In this document: positions 22,823 to 31,505 of the stretch, in pieces
How the letters are laid out: the number at the start of each line of letters is the position of its first letter
Numbering within the stretch: position 1 is the first letter of the stretch
NCBI GenBank assembly: GCA_045626925.1
Contig: JAZUQZ010000012.1
Span: 1 to 50,675 of the forward strand
Reading direction: 5' to 3'
DNA: 50,675 nt
From: Aphodoplasma sp045626925
Lineage (GTDB): Bacteria > Bacillota > Clostridia > UBA1381 > UMGS1253
Position numbers and translations under genes: made by a program
The notes under the pieces: model-generated
What the model was told of the DNA's origin: nothing
Database searches by the model: none
Seen by the model: the letters and a program-made list of their open reading frames with translations, nothing else

Positions 22823-23321
22823 AAGGCTTGTGCTATCGTCGATATTGGTGGCGCTTGGTATAGGACTTCAAATTGTAGAAGCTATGATTATACCTGCGGC
22901 CAATCTGCCGGGCGGAAAGCTTGGACTTGCAAATATTACGACAGTTGTAATGTTGTATGTTTTCGATTCGAAAACCGCGCTTGCGTGTGCCATTCTTCGC
23001 GCATTTCTTGGCAGTGTGTTGTATGGCGGCGTTTCGAGTATGATTTATAGCGTATCCGGCGCGTTTTTTTCGGCAGTTATGATGATTGTTATAAAGCATA
23101 ATTTCGGAAAGCATTTAACACATATTGGCATAAGTGTAATCGGCGCAGTATGTCACAATATAGCTCAGGTATCTGTTGCCGTGCTGTTATTGGAAAATGT
23201 ATGGATTTTTACATATTTGCCAATACTTGTAATAGTAGCGTGTATAACGGGTATTTTTACCGGCTATGCCGCACGATATGCGTCGGAATATCTTATAAAA
23301 ACAGATGTATACAAAAAGTGA
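22800..23321 (+). CDS. Gx transporter family membrane protein
   Basis: A 173-residue membrane protein with about five helices. The ANLPGGKLGLANITTVV segment near residue 35 and the AFLGSVLYGG segment match the Gx transporter family, which databases also name heptaprenyl diphosphate synthase component I. A transport role is more likely than catalysis. The ATG follows GGGGGG, and translation is coupled to the NusG-II gene by overlap. Confidence 0.88.
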   Translation: MQTQLRTKRLVLSSILVALGIGLQIVEAMIIPAANLPGGKLGLANITTVVMLYVFDSKTALACAILRAFLGSVLYGGVSSMIYSVSGAFFSAVMMIVIKHNFGKHLTHIGISVIGAVCHNIAQVSVAVLLLENVWIFTYLPILVIVACITGIFTGYAARYASEYLIKTDVYKK

Positions 23322-23347
23322 ACGCATATGCGTTAAAGGAGTAAAAA

Positions 23348-23917
23348 ATGAAGAAAATTATTCTTGCATCAGCATCGCCAAGACGGCGCGAACTGCTTTG
23401 CAAAGCAGGGTTTGAGTTTGATGTGATAGTAAGTGATACAGACGAAAATATATCTGTGTGTGACGCGCCCTTGATGGTGCGGGAGCTTGCACTTTTAAAG
23501 GCGAGTGATGTTGCCAAAAAAGCGAAGAAAAATTCGCTCATAATCGGCGCTGATACAGTTGTGTGCATAGATGGCAAAATCCTTGGCAAACCGACCGATT
23601 GGCGCGATGCAAAAAGGATGCTTAATATGCTTTCGGGCAGAGCACATCAGGTATATACGGGTGTATGTATTATTGATGCGCAAACGGGGAAGGCCGTTTG
23701 CAGAAGTGAGCGTACAGATGTGATTTTTAAGCGTCTTACAAAAAGGCAGATACGCGCATATATAAGCACGCGTGAGCCTATGGACAAAGCGGGAGCATAT
23801 GCAATTCAAGGCGGAGCAAAAAGCTTTGTACGCTGTTACATAGGAAGCTTTGATAATGTTGTTGGACTTCCGGTAAATTTGGTTAAAGAGATTATTAAGA
23901 CGGAGTTTTCCGCTTAA
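23348..23917 (+). CDS. maf: Maf family nucleotide pyrophosphatase
   Basis: A 189-residue Maf protein, a house-cleaning pyrophosphatase for dTTP, UTP and modified nucleotides. The N-terminal signature ILASASPRRRELL, the IIGADTVVC strand and GKPTDWRDAKRMLNMLSGR are clear. A region near the C-terminus has AYAIQG. The ATG has AAAGGAG eight bases upstream. In related genomes radC often follows maf; here mreB follows directly after 39 bases. Confidence 0.95.
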   Translation: MKKIILASASPRRRELLCKAGFEFDVIVSDTDENISVCDAPLMVRELALLKASDVAKKAKKNSLIIGADTVVCIDGKILGKPTDWRDAKRMLNMLSGRAHQVYTGVCIIDAQTGKAVCRSERTDVIFKRLTKRQIRAYISTREPMDKAGAYAIQGGAKSFVRCYIGSFDNVVGLPVNLVKEIIKTEFSA

Positions 23918-23956
23918 AATATATTACAGACAAAACGACAAAGGAGATTAGTCATC

Positions 23957-24970
23957 ATGGCATTTTTGGCAAAGGATATTGGGATTGACCTTGGCACAGC
24001 AAATACGCTTGTGCATGTAAAGGGAAAGGGAATTGTTATTCGTGAGCCGTCGGTTGTTGCGATTGATAAAACAACGAACAAGGTTTTGGCGGTTGGCAAT
24101 GCAGCAAAGGATATGATTGGAAGAACACCGGGAAATATCGTAGCAATACGCCCGATGAAAGATGGTGTTATAGCTGATTTTGATATAACACAGTCAATGA
24201 TTAAGAGCTTTATAAAATCTGTAAGCAGCACAACTTCACTTCTTAAACCGCGTGTAGTTGTGTGTGTACCGTCGTGTATTACAGAGGTTGAAAAAAGAGC
24301 AGTTGAGGAGGCAGTGATTGCTGCGGGAGCACGCGAGGCATATTTGATGGAGGAGCCTATGGCGGCGGCAATAGGCGCAGGCCTTCCAATTGAGGAACCA
24401 ACAGGAAGTATGGTAGTCGACATTGGCGGCGGAACAAGCGAAGTTGCAGTAATTTCGCTTGGAGGAATTGTGGCATGTCGCTCGGTAAGTGTTGCAGGCG
24501 ATGCGCTTGACAATGCTATTGTAACATATATCAGAAAGGAATATAACCTTATGATAGGCGACCGTACCGGCGAGCAGGTAAAGGTCACAATTGGCTCTGC
24601 TTATCCGGAGGATGATGCAAATACAATGGAAATACGCGGACGCGACCTTGTAACAGGTCTTCCTAAAAATATAATCATAACACAGGCAGAAATCAGGGCT
24701 GCTCTTGCAGAGCCGATTACAGCGATTGTTGATGCAATAAAATCAACCCTTGAAAAGACACCACCGGAGCTTTCGTCTGATGTTATGGATAGCGGGATAA
24801 CACTTACGGGTGGCGGTGCGCTTATAAGAGGCCTTGACAAGCTTATTATGCAACAAACGGGCATACCGGTATATATTGCCGAGACACCGCTCGATTGTGT
24901 TGCGCTTGGTACGGGGAAAACCTTGGAGGAAATTGAAACACTTAAAAAGGTGCTTATTAGCTCAAAATAA
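23957..24970 (+). CDS. mreB: Rod shape-determining protein MreB
   Basis: A 337-residue actin-like protein. Phosphate 1 motif DIGIDLGTANTLV, the EEPMAAAIGAGL block, phosphate 2 motif VVDIGGGTSEVAVI and the adenosine motif GGGALIRGLDKL are present. MreB filaments guide the lateral wall machinery. It is first in mreB-mreC-mreD-pbp2, with AAGGAGATTAG before the ATG. Confidence 0.98.
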   Translation: MAFLAKDIGIDLGTANTLVHVKGKGIVIREPSVVAIDKTTNKVLAVGNAAKDMIGRTPGNIVAIRPMKDGVIADFDITQSMIKSFIKSVSSTTSLLKPRVVVCVPSCITEVEKRAVEEAVIAAGAREAYLMEEPMAAAIGAGLPIEEPTGSMVVDIGGGTSEVAVISLGGIVACRSVSVAGDALDNAIVTYIRKEYNLMIGDRTGEQVKVTIGSAYPEDDANTMEIRGRDLVTGLPKNIIITQAEIRAALAEPITAIVDAIKSTLEKTPPELSSDVMDSGITLTGGGALIRGLDKLIMQQTGIPVYIAETPLDCVALGTGKTLEEIETLKKVLISSK

Positions 24971-24996
24971 AGATTTTTACGGGGCAGGTGTATGTA

Positions 24997-25851
24997 ATGG
25001 AATTTTTTGAAAAACATAAAAAGCTTTCTGTGCTTATAGGGGCAGTTTTGGCGATAATTATTTTAATGATTGCTTCCACTTTTGCAAAGGAGAAGTCTTT
25101 TATTGCAAAAAATGTATTCAATACACTTGTATTACCGCTCCAAAAAGGAGTTGCAACAGTAGCAGATGGTGTGGGCGGATTTTTTGGTTTTTTGTTTGAG
25201 ATGAGCGAGTATAAAGAGGAAAATACAAGACTTGCAAAAGAAAATGTTGAGCTTATGAAAAAATATCGTGATGCCCAGGATTACAAAACAGAAAATGAGC
25301 GTTTGGCGGGCTTGCTTGAAATAAAAAATAACGATTTTGCACCAATGAATACAACCGGTGCAAGAGTCGTTGGGTGGAGCACTGATAATTGGTTTAATTA
25401 CTACACAATTGACAAGGGAAGCCTTGACGGAGTAAGAAAAAAGTGTATGGTTGTAACAGATGAGGGGCTTGTCGGACATATAAGCGATGTAGGTACAAAC
25501 TGGTCAAGAGTTATTACGATTGTTGACGCATCGTCATCTGTTGGTGCACGCGTTGTGCGAACGGGCGATGTAGCACTTGTTGTTGGTGATAACATATATG
25601 AAAAGCAAGGCCTTTGCAAGATGACCTTTATAAACAAGGAATCGCAAATAGTTGTGGGCGATATTATTGAAACATCCGGACTTGGTGGAGTGTATGCACC
25701 AGGCGTTGCAATTGGTCGCGTAAAGGAAATCGTTGCAGACTCAACAGGTGTGAGTCAACACGCAGTAATTGAACCGCTTGTAAATTTTAGACAGACACAT
25801 CATGTACTTATTGTGCTCGATGAAATAGGAGCAAGTGGTGCTTTGGAGTAA
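24997..25851 (+). CDS. mreC: Rod shape-determining protein MreC
   Basis: A 284-residue protein with one N-terminal membrane helix (about 11-31), a coiled coil (about 68-105), and two beta-barrel domains with GARVVGWSTDNW and GLGGVYAPGVAIGRV. MreC assembles outside the membrane and bridges MreB to penicillin-binding proteins. The ATG at 24997 is preferred, six bases after GCAGGTG; an upstream GTG at 24988 overlaps that site. Confidence 0.96.
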   Translation: MEFFEKHKKLSVLIGAVLAIIILMIASTFAKEKSFIAKNVFNTLVLPLQKGVATVADGVGGFFGFLFEMSEYKEENTRLAKENVELMKKYRDAQDYKTENERLAGLLEIKNNDFAPMNTTGARVVGWSTDNWFNYYTIDKGSLDGVRKKCMVVTDEGLVGHISDVGTNWSRVITIVDASSSVGARVVRTGDVALVVGDNIYEKQGLCKMTFINKESQIVVGDIIETSGLGGVYAPGVAIGRVKEIVADSTGVSQHAVIEPLVNFRQTHHVLIVLDEIGASGALE

Positions 25852-25875
25852 TTTTGTAAAAAGGATGCAGTAAAA

Positions 25876-26367
25876 ATGATAAAGAAATTATGGCTTGGTG
25901 CGTTGAGCTTTGGCGTGTTTTTGATACAAACTACAGTTTTAAGGAACTTTTCAATTATAGGGACCCAACCAAATCTTATGGTCGTACTTGTTATATGCTT
26001 TGCCCTTGCCCAGCAAAGCTTTTTCGCTGCAATGTACTATGGACTTTTGTGCGGGTTTATGCTTGATTGTGCATCTCAAACAGTTTTTGGGCTTCATACA
26101 ATATTGTGCGTACTTTGTGCGGCTCTATGCTTTGTTATGAATGAAAAAATTTTTAAAGCAAAGTATCTTGTTTGTTTGCTTTTTGTATTTGTTGTAAGCA
26201 TTATATACGAATCGTTATATTATGTTATGGCATATATCAACAATTATAATATATCATTTTGGTTCGCGCTTTTGTGCACGGCATTACCAACGGCGATTTA
26301 TAATACAGTGTTGGCTTTGCCGGCGCTTTTGATAGTTCGAAAAATTTATACAGAACAAACAAACTGA
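25876..26367 (+). CDS. mreD: Rod shape-determining protein MreD
   Basis: A 163-residue protein of five to six membrane helices with the MreD pattern QPNLMVVLVICFAL then YGLLCGFMLDCASQTVFGLHT. It belongs to the elongasome with MreC and PBP2. It starts 24 bases after mreC and ends 30 before pbp2. Confidence 0.95.
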   Translation: MIKKLWLGALSFGVFLIQTTVLRNFSIIGTQPNLMVVLVICFALAQQSFFAAMYYGLLCGFMLDCASQTVFGLHTILCVLCAALCFVMNEKIFKAKYLVCLLFVFVVSIIYESLYYVMAYINNYNISFWFALLCTALPTAIYNTVLALPALLIVRKIYTEQTN

Positions 26368-26397
26368 TAGTTTTATTTATTAAAAGGTGGTGAGATT

Positions 26398-28512
26398 TTG
26401 CAAGGTTATGGAAACAGAAAAAGAGATGTAACAAGGGTCAAGGTTTATACTGTATTTATAGGCATAATTGTGGGTATTATAGTCTGTCGACTTTTTTGGA
26501 TGCAGATTATAAAGGGCAATACATATGCAATCCAAGCCGAGCAAAAGCAATACCGCTCCGTACTTGTAAAAGCTCCGCGCGGGGAAATCGTGGACCGATT
26601 TGGAACACCACTTGTGACGAATAAAACAGGCTATAGCGTTCAAATTCAAAAAACAAATCTTAAAAATGATGAGTTTAATGCAAAATTGCTTCAAATATAC
26701 AATCTGATTATAGCTCATGGCGAAGATGTTTTGCAGAATTTTCCAATAGCGTACGCGCCAACGGAAAACACTTTTATGCGTTTTACTTTTGCGGACGAAT
26801 ATAGTGCCGACGAAGCAGAAAAGGCTCAAAAAGCGGAACAATCGTGGAAAAAGGCACAAGAATATGATGAAGATATTACTGCTGATGAAGCATTTAATAA
26901 ATTCAGAAGCCGATATCGGGTTGATGAGGCTTATGGCATTGAAGATGCGCTAAAAATTGTGTCGTTGCGTTATGAGATGGAGACGCGCTATTTTTCAGTA
27001 AGCACACCATTTACAATTGCACAGGATGTTGGAATGGAGCTTGTGACAAAATTTAAAGAAGAGCAGGCAGAGTATCCATGTGTAAATATAACAACCGAAT
27101 ATATACGCGAATATACGCATGGCAATCTTGCAGCACATATACTTGGACGAATTGGAAAATTGTCACCGGAAGAATATGAAATGCTTCGTTCGCAAGGCTA
27201 TAAAATGAATGACGAAGTCGGAAAGCAAGGAATTGAAAAAGAGTTTGAGCAGTATTTGAGAGGCGATGATGGACGAACAACGCTTATTCAAACACCAAAT
27301 GGTTTTGAGGTACAACAGGAGTCGGGCGAGGAGGCTGTTCCGGGCAATTATGTTGTACTTACGATAGATGCCAAGCTGCAAAGAACGCTTGAAAATGTAC
27401 TTGGACAGACGATTGCTAATATAAGGGCAAGGGGTGGTGCACCATCAGCCAAGTCGGGCGGCGACGCATATTGTGGAGCGGCAGTAGTGATGAATCCGCA
27501 AAATGGTGAGATACTTGCAATGGCATCGTGGCCGACCTTTAATCCTGCACGCTTTAACGAGGATTATAAAAAGTTATTAAACGATAATAATAAGCCGATG
27601 TGGAACAGGGCAATAAGCGGAACATATCCACCGGGTTCGACATATAAAATGCTTACATCGATTGCGGCGCTTGAAAGTGGTGTTATAACGCCGTATACAA
27701 CGATAAATGATGAAGGTGTTTACAGATATTATTCGGATTATCAACCAAAGTGTTGGATATGGACAAAAACAAGGCAGACTCATGGAGAGCAAAATGTTAC
27801 ACAAGCCATTACAAATTCGTGCAACTATTTTTATTATGAAGTGTCACGCCAGATGGGCATTGAAAAGCTTGACGAATACGCAAAAATGTATGGCTTTGGG
27901 CAAAAAACAGGAATAGAGCTTGTAAATGAGGAGGAAAAGGGACGACTTGCCGGACCGGAGGATAGGGAAAAGTATGGCGGACCACAATGGCGTCCGGGTG
28001 ATACATTGCAGGCATCGATTGGACAATCTGATAATTTGTTCACACCTATTCAGCTTGCAAATTATTTGTCTACGCTTGTAAATGGCGGCAAACGCTTCAG
28101 ACCATACCTTGTAAAAACGATTCGCTCGCCGATTGATGGAGGCATTATATACCAAACACAACCGGAGATTATGGGCGAGGTAAGTGTGAAACCTGAAAAT
28201 TTGCGTGCTGTTTTGGAAGGAATGCTTGGTGTTACAGAAAATGGTACAGCAAGCTCTGCTTTTAAAGATTATCCAATAAAAGTTGGTGGCAAAACAGGCT
28301 CTGCCCAGGTTGCAGTTGGTTCGGATAACGGTGTGTTTGTTGGGTTTGCACCATATGATAACCCACAAATTGCAATTGCGGTTGTTATTGAGCACGGCAA
28401 TAGCGGCGGCGATGTTGTACCGATAGTAAAGGGCGTTTTTGACGAATTTTTCAATAATAATGGACAGACGCAAAACGATATAAATAATCGAGTGGGCTAC
28501 TTGTTGCCATAA
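26398..28512 (+). CDS. mrdA: Penicillin-binding protein 2 (elongation transpeptidase)
   Basis: A 704-residue class B PBP. It has one N-terminal membrane helix (about 16-36), a pedestal/dimerisation domain with RGEIVDRFGTPL, and a transpeptidase domain. The active-site motifs are S414-T-Y-K417, S474-C-N476 and K632-T-G634. It cross-links lateral peptidoglycan together with RodA. The start is TTG at 26398 with AAGGTGGTGAG seven bases upstream. RodA itself is not found in this cluster. Confidence 0.96.
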   Translation: MQGYGNRKRDVTRVKVYTVFIGIIVGIIVCRLFWMQIIKGNTYAIQAEQKQYRSVLVKAPRGEIVDRFGTPLVTNKTGYSVQIQKTNLKNDEFNAKLLQIYNLIIAHGEDVLQNFPIAYAPTENTFMRFTFADEYSADEAEKAQKAEQSWKKAQEYDEDITADEAFNKFRSRYRVDEAYGIEDALKIVSLRYEMETRYFSVSTPFTIAQDVGMELVTKFKEEQAEYPCVNITTEYIREYTHGNLAAHILGRIGKLSPEEYEMLRSQGYKMNDEVGKQGIEKEFEQYLRGDDGRTTLIQTPNGFEVQQESGEEAVPGNYVVLTIDAKLQRTLENVLGQTIANIRARGGAPSAKSGGDAYCGAAVVMNPQNGEILAMASWPTFNPARFNEDYKKLLNDNNKPMWNRAISGTYPPGSTYKMLTSIAALESGVITPYTTINDEGVYRYYSDYQPKCWIWTKTRQTHGEQNVTQAITNSCNYFYYEVSRQMGIEKLDEYAKMYGFGQKTGIELVNEEEKGRLAGPEDREKYGGPQWRPGDTLQASIGQSDNLFTPIQLANYLSTLVNGGKRFRPYLVKTIRSPIDGGIIYQTQPEIMGEVSVKPENLRAVLEGMLGVTENGTASSAFKDYPIKVGGKTGSAQVAVGSDNGVFVGFAPYDNPQIAIAVVIEHGNSGGDVVPIVKGVFDEFFNNNGQTQNDINNRVGYLLP

Positions 28513-28533
28513 TTATATATGGGAGGTTTTTTC

Positions 28534-29166
28534 GTGAATACAAAAGAAATGGTAAAGCTTAAAGGAATAAAAGACGGAATAATGGTAATCGCCGAAGAAG
28601 GAAATTTTGCAGACATTTTAGAGCAAACGATAGAGAAAATAAAAGAGGTTATCGATTTGTTTGACACAACTGGCGGTCGCGTTGTTTTTAGCGGCAGGCC
28701 GATTGATGCAGTAAATAAAATAAAGCTTGAACAAGAGATAAAGAAAATCCTCTCTGATGAAATTGAGATTGAATATGATGAGTGTGATGACGACCTGCTC
28801 GGCGATATGCAAATTCCGCCGACAGAGAAAAGTCGTTTCTATCACGGCACACTAAGAAGTGGCCAAAGTGTAAAGTCGCTTGGGAATCTTGTGGTTGTCG
28901 GCGATGTAAATCCAGGTGCAGAGCTTATTGCAGTGGGCAATATTGTTGTAATGGGTATTTTGCGCGGCATAGTTCATGCCGGCTGTAACGGGGATAGAAG
29001 CGCGGTTGTTTGCGCTGCTCGTATGGCACCGACCCAGATACGCATAGCGGATATAATTACGAGACCACCCGATGGAGAATTTGAGAGCGAGTGGCTTCCT
29101 GAAATCGCATATGTGCATGAGGGAAATATATATATCGACGGGTATTTGTCGAAAAATATGAAATAA
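28534..29166 (+). CDS. minC: Septum site-determining protein MinC
   Basis: A 210-residue MinC. The start is GTG at 28534, because GGGAGG lies seven bases before it; the ATG at 28519 would place this site inside the gene. The N-terminal domain (1-100) inhibits FtsZ polymerisation, and the C-terminal beta-helix domain has LRSGQSVKSLGNLVVVGDVN and GILRGIVHAGCNGDRSA. MinC is positioned by MinD. The gene lies 21 bases after pbp2 and may be co-transcribed with it. Confidence 0.95.
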   Translation: MNTKEMVKLKGIKDGIMVIAEEGNFADILEQTIEKIKEVIDLFDTTGGRVVFSGRPIDAVNKIKLEQEIKKILSDEIEIEYDECDDDLLGDMQIPPTEKSRFYHGTLRSGQSVKSLGNLVVVGDVNPGAELIAVGNIVVMGILRGIVHAGCNGDRSAVVCAARMAPTQIRIADIITRPPDGEFESEWLPEIAYVHEGNIYIDGYLSKNMK

Positions 29167-29171
29167 AAATG

Positions 29172-29200
29172 TAGACTTAAAATAAAGGATATGTTATACT
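29172..29200 (+). promoter_or_regulatory. Putative promoter for minDE
   Basis: TAGACT (29172-29177) and TATACT (29195-29200), spacer 17, in the 80-base gap between minC and minD. It suggests minDE can be expressed separately from minC. Confidence 0.45.
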
Positions 29201-29246
29201 AAATACAACTACAATTTTGATATTTACATAGAAGGAGCGGTTAGTC

Positions 29247-30044
29247 ATGGGTGAAGTTATAGTTATTACATCCGGCAAGGGCGGCGTTGGTAAAACAACG
29301 ACTACAGCAAATATTGGCGCGGGACTTGCACTTAGAAATAAAAGTGTTGTTATGCTTGATGCAGATATTGGACTTAGAAATCTTGATGTTGTAATGGGAC
29401 TTGAGAATAGAATTGTATACGATGTTGTAGATGTAGTTGAGGAGCGCTGCCGTACAAAACAGGCTCTTATTAAGGACAAGCGTTATGAGGGCTTGTGCAT
29501 TATTCCTGCAGCACAGACAAGAGATAAAAACGCAGTAACACCCGAACAGATGAAAAAGCTTACAGAAGAGCTTAAAGAAGAGTTTGATTATGTTTTAATT
29601 GACTGTCCTGCAGGTATTGAGCAAGGCTTTAAAAATGCAGTTGCAGGCGCTGATAAGGCGATTGTCGTTACAACACCTGAGGTTTCGGCGGTGCGTGATG
29701 CGGACAGAATTATTGGCTTGTTGGAAGCAAATGAAATAAGTAATCCACAGCTTATTATAAACAGAATCAGACCACAAATGATTAAAAAAGGCGATATGAT
29801 GAATGTCGATGACATTATTGATATTTTGGCGATAGACCTTATCGGCATTGTGCCTGATGATGAAAGTATTATCATCACAACAAACCGCGGTGAGCCTGCA
29901 GTTGCAGACGACAAATCAAAGGCAGGACAGGCGTATCGCAATATTGTGTCACGAATAATGGGCGAAAAGGTGCCGGTTATGGAGCTTGATGCCCCAGGCT
30001 TTTTTACAAAAATCAAAAGGCTTTTTGGCGGCAAAGCAAACTAA
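29247..30044 (+). CDS. minD: Septum site-determining ATPase MinD
   Basis: A 265-residue ATPase with the deviant Walker A GKGGVGKTTTTANIG near residue 10 and the C-terminal amphipathic helix GFFTKIKRLFGG that binds membrane. It recruits MinC to the poles and is displaced by MinE. Confidence 0.98.
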   Translation: MGEVIVITSGKGGVGKTTTTANIGAGLALRNKSVVMLDADIGLRNLDVVMGLENRIVYDVVDVVEERCRTKQALIKDKRYEGLCIIPAAQTRDKNAVTPEQMKKLTEELKEEFDYVLIDCPAGIEQGFKNAVAGADKAIVVTTPEVSAVRDADRIIGLLEANEISNPQLIINRIRPQMIKKGDMMNVDDIIDILAIDLIGIVPDDESIIITTNRGEPAVADDKSKAGQAYRNIVSRIMGEKVPVMELDAPGFFTKIKRLFGGKAN

Positions 30045-30065
30045 TAAAACGAGGAGGAAGTCGAC

Positions 30066-30422
30066 ATGGATTTTTTCGGTTTATTCAAAAACAGAAAAAA
30101 AGGCTCCGGAAGTGCCGCAAAAGAGAGATTGCAGTTTGTGTTGGTGCATGACAGAGCAGGTGTTTCACCGGAGTTTCTTGATAAATTAAAAGGCGAAATT
30201 ATGGAGGTAATCTCCAAATACATAGAAATTGACCAAAATGAGTTTGACATACAAGTAACAAGAACAAAGAGTGAAGATGGCGAGAGAATTGTTCCTGCGC
30301 TTGTGGCAAATATACCAATAAGCAAGATGAAAATGGCAGAAGACACTGAAAAAAATGAATCAAAAAAAGCAAATGCTTCAAAAACAGAGGAAACAGAAAA
30401 AGAAACAAAAAGCGAAGAGTAA
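30066..30422 (+). CDS. minE: Cell division topological factor MinE
   Basis: A 118-residue MinE, longer than usual (about 90). Residues 1-10 (MDFFGLFKNR) form the membrane helix, 15-35 (AKERLQFVLVHDR) the anti-MinCD helix, and the dimerisation domain follows. The extra C-terminal 30 residues are a low-complexity charged tail of E, K, S, T and N. GAGGAGG lies seven bases before the ATG. Confidence 0.95.
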   Translation: MDFFGLFKNRKKGSGSAAKERLQFVLVHDRAGVSPEFLDKLKGEIMEVISKYIEIDQNEFDIQVTRTKSEDGERIVPALVANIPISKMKMAEDTEKNESKKANASKTEETEKETKSEE

Positions 30423-30448
30423 AATAAGGGAAGGGGACAAAACACATT

Positions 30449-30859
30449 ATGAATATCGCATTGATAGCCCACGACAAGAAAAAAGAACTTATGGTTGAGT
30501 TTTGTATTGCATACAAGGGAATACTCAGCAAGCATAATTTGTTTGCAACAGGCACAACAGGAAGCCTTGTTATTGAAGCAACAGGGATGAATATTCAAAG
30601 ATTTTTATCGGGACCGCAAGGCGGCGACCAACAAATCGGTGCAAGGATTGCGTATAATGAAATAGATTTGGTATTGTTTTTCCGCGACCCTCTTACAGCC
30701 CAACCACACGAGCCTGATGTATCGGCGTTGTTCAGATTGTGTGATGTGCACAATATTCCACTTGCAACGAATGTTGCAACGGCAGAGGTGCTTATCCATG
30801 GCATTGAGCGTGGCGATTTTGCATGGCGTGATATTGTTAATCCAAAGTCAAATCAATAG
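30449..30859 (+). CDS. mgsA: Methylglyoxal synthase
   Basis: A 136-residue enzyme that converts dihydroxyacetone phosphate to methylglyoxal and phosphate, a glycolytic bypass under phosphate limitation. The motifs NIALIAHDKKK, ATGTTGSL, SGPQGGDQQIGA and FFRDPL are standard. It is 26 bases after minE, where many clostridia have rodA in between. Confidence 0.97.
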   Translation: MNIALIAHDKKKELMVEFCIAYKGILSKHNLFATGTTGSLVIEATGMNIQRFLSGPQGGDQQIGARIAYNEIDLVLFFRDPLTAQPHEPDVSALFRLCDVHNIPLATNVATAEVLIHGIERGDFAWRDIVNPKSNQ

Positions 30860-30867
30860 ATAAAAGT

Positions 30868-30906
30868 AAAAGCGATATGACATAATCCATATCGCTTTAT
30901 TTTTTA
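30868..30906. terminator. Bidirectional terminator between mgsA and the XRE gene
   Basis: AAAGCGATATG, loop, CATATCGCTTT followed by ATTTTTTATT. Confidence 0.85.
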
Positions 30907-31283
30907 TTCTTATTTTCGAGCGCAAAAGACTCTCTTTTTTGTTTTTCTTCAAGATATTTATAAAAATCTTTGATTTGACGCTTATTTTCACTTGATAACT
31001 TTCTTATATCAAGATAATCATCGGCATTATATGAGGTTTTGCTTTCGCTTACCTTTGATGGTGAAACATCAGAAAAACCAAGAAGATAATCCGATGAAAC
31101 ATTAAAGAAAGCACAAATATCACAAATTTTTGGATGTTCCGGAAGGCGTTTGCCGGTTTCCCAATAGCATATACATGACCTTGTCACATTGAAAAGATTT
31201 GCAAACTGTTGTTGGGTATAACCATTATTTACACGAAGCGCTTTAAAGCGTTGGGCAAAAATCTCGTTATAATTATCAGCCAA
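30897..31283 (-). CDS. XRE family transcriptional regulator
   Basis: A 128-residue protein. A helix-turn-helix of the Cro/C1 type lies at about residues 10-65 (FKALRVNNGYTQQQFANLFN, then SCICYWETGKRLPEH). The C-terminal half is charged and helical, with a lysine-rich end. The start is TTG with AGGAGAGG six bases upstream. Its targets are unknown; it is divergent from metK, whose promoter region it shares. Confidence 0.88.
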   Translation of the reverse strand: MADNYNEIFAQRFKALRVNNGYTQQQFANLFNVTRSCICYWETGKRLPEHPKICDICAFFNVSSDYLLGFSDVSPSKVSESKTSYNADDYLDIRKLSSENKRQIKDFYKYLEEKQKRESFALENKNKK

Positions 31284-31423
31284 AACAATCCTCTCCTGAA
31301 AATTATTGAATGTATATATATTCTAACATTAAAAAAGATGTATTGCAATAGCTTTTTTACAAAAATTGTAAAAAGAAGAATTTTATAATAAACAAGTAAT
31401 TTTAAGAAAAAGAACAAAAACAA

Positions 31424-31452
31424 TTGATTTTTGTATAAATTTAATATATAAT
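31424..31452 (+). promoter_or_regulatory. Promoter of metK
   Basis: TTGATT (31424-31429) and TATAAT (31447-31452), spacer 17. No SAM riboswitch can be found in the leader. Confidence 0.75.
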
Positions 31453-31505
31453 GAAAGAAGTTGTAAATAAAAAATATAGATATATGATTATGAGGAGCGA
31501 TATAG

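Noticed and set aside
31284..31505. SAM riboswitch before metK
   Set aside because: None of the conserved aptamer blocks is present; the leader is AT-rich and unstructured.
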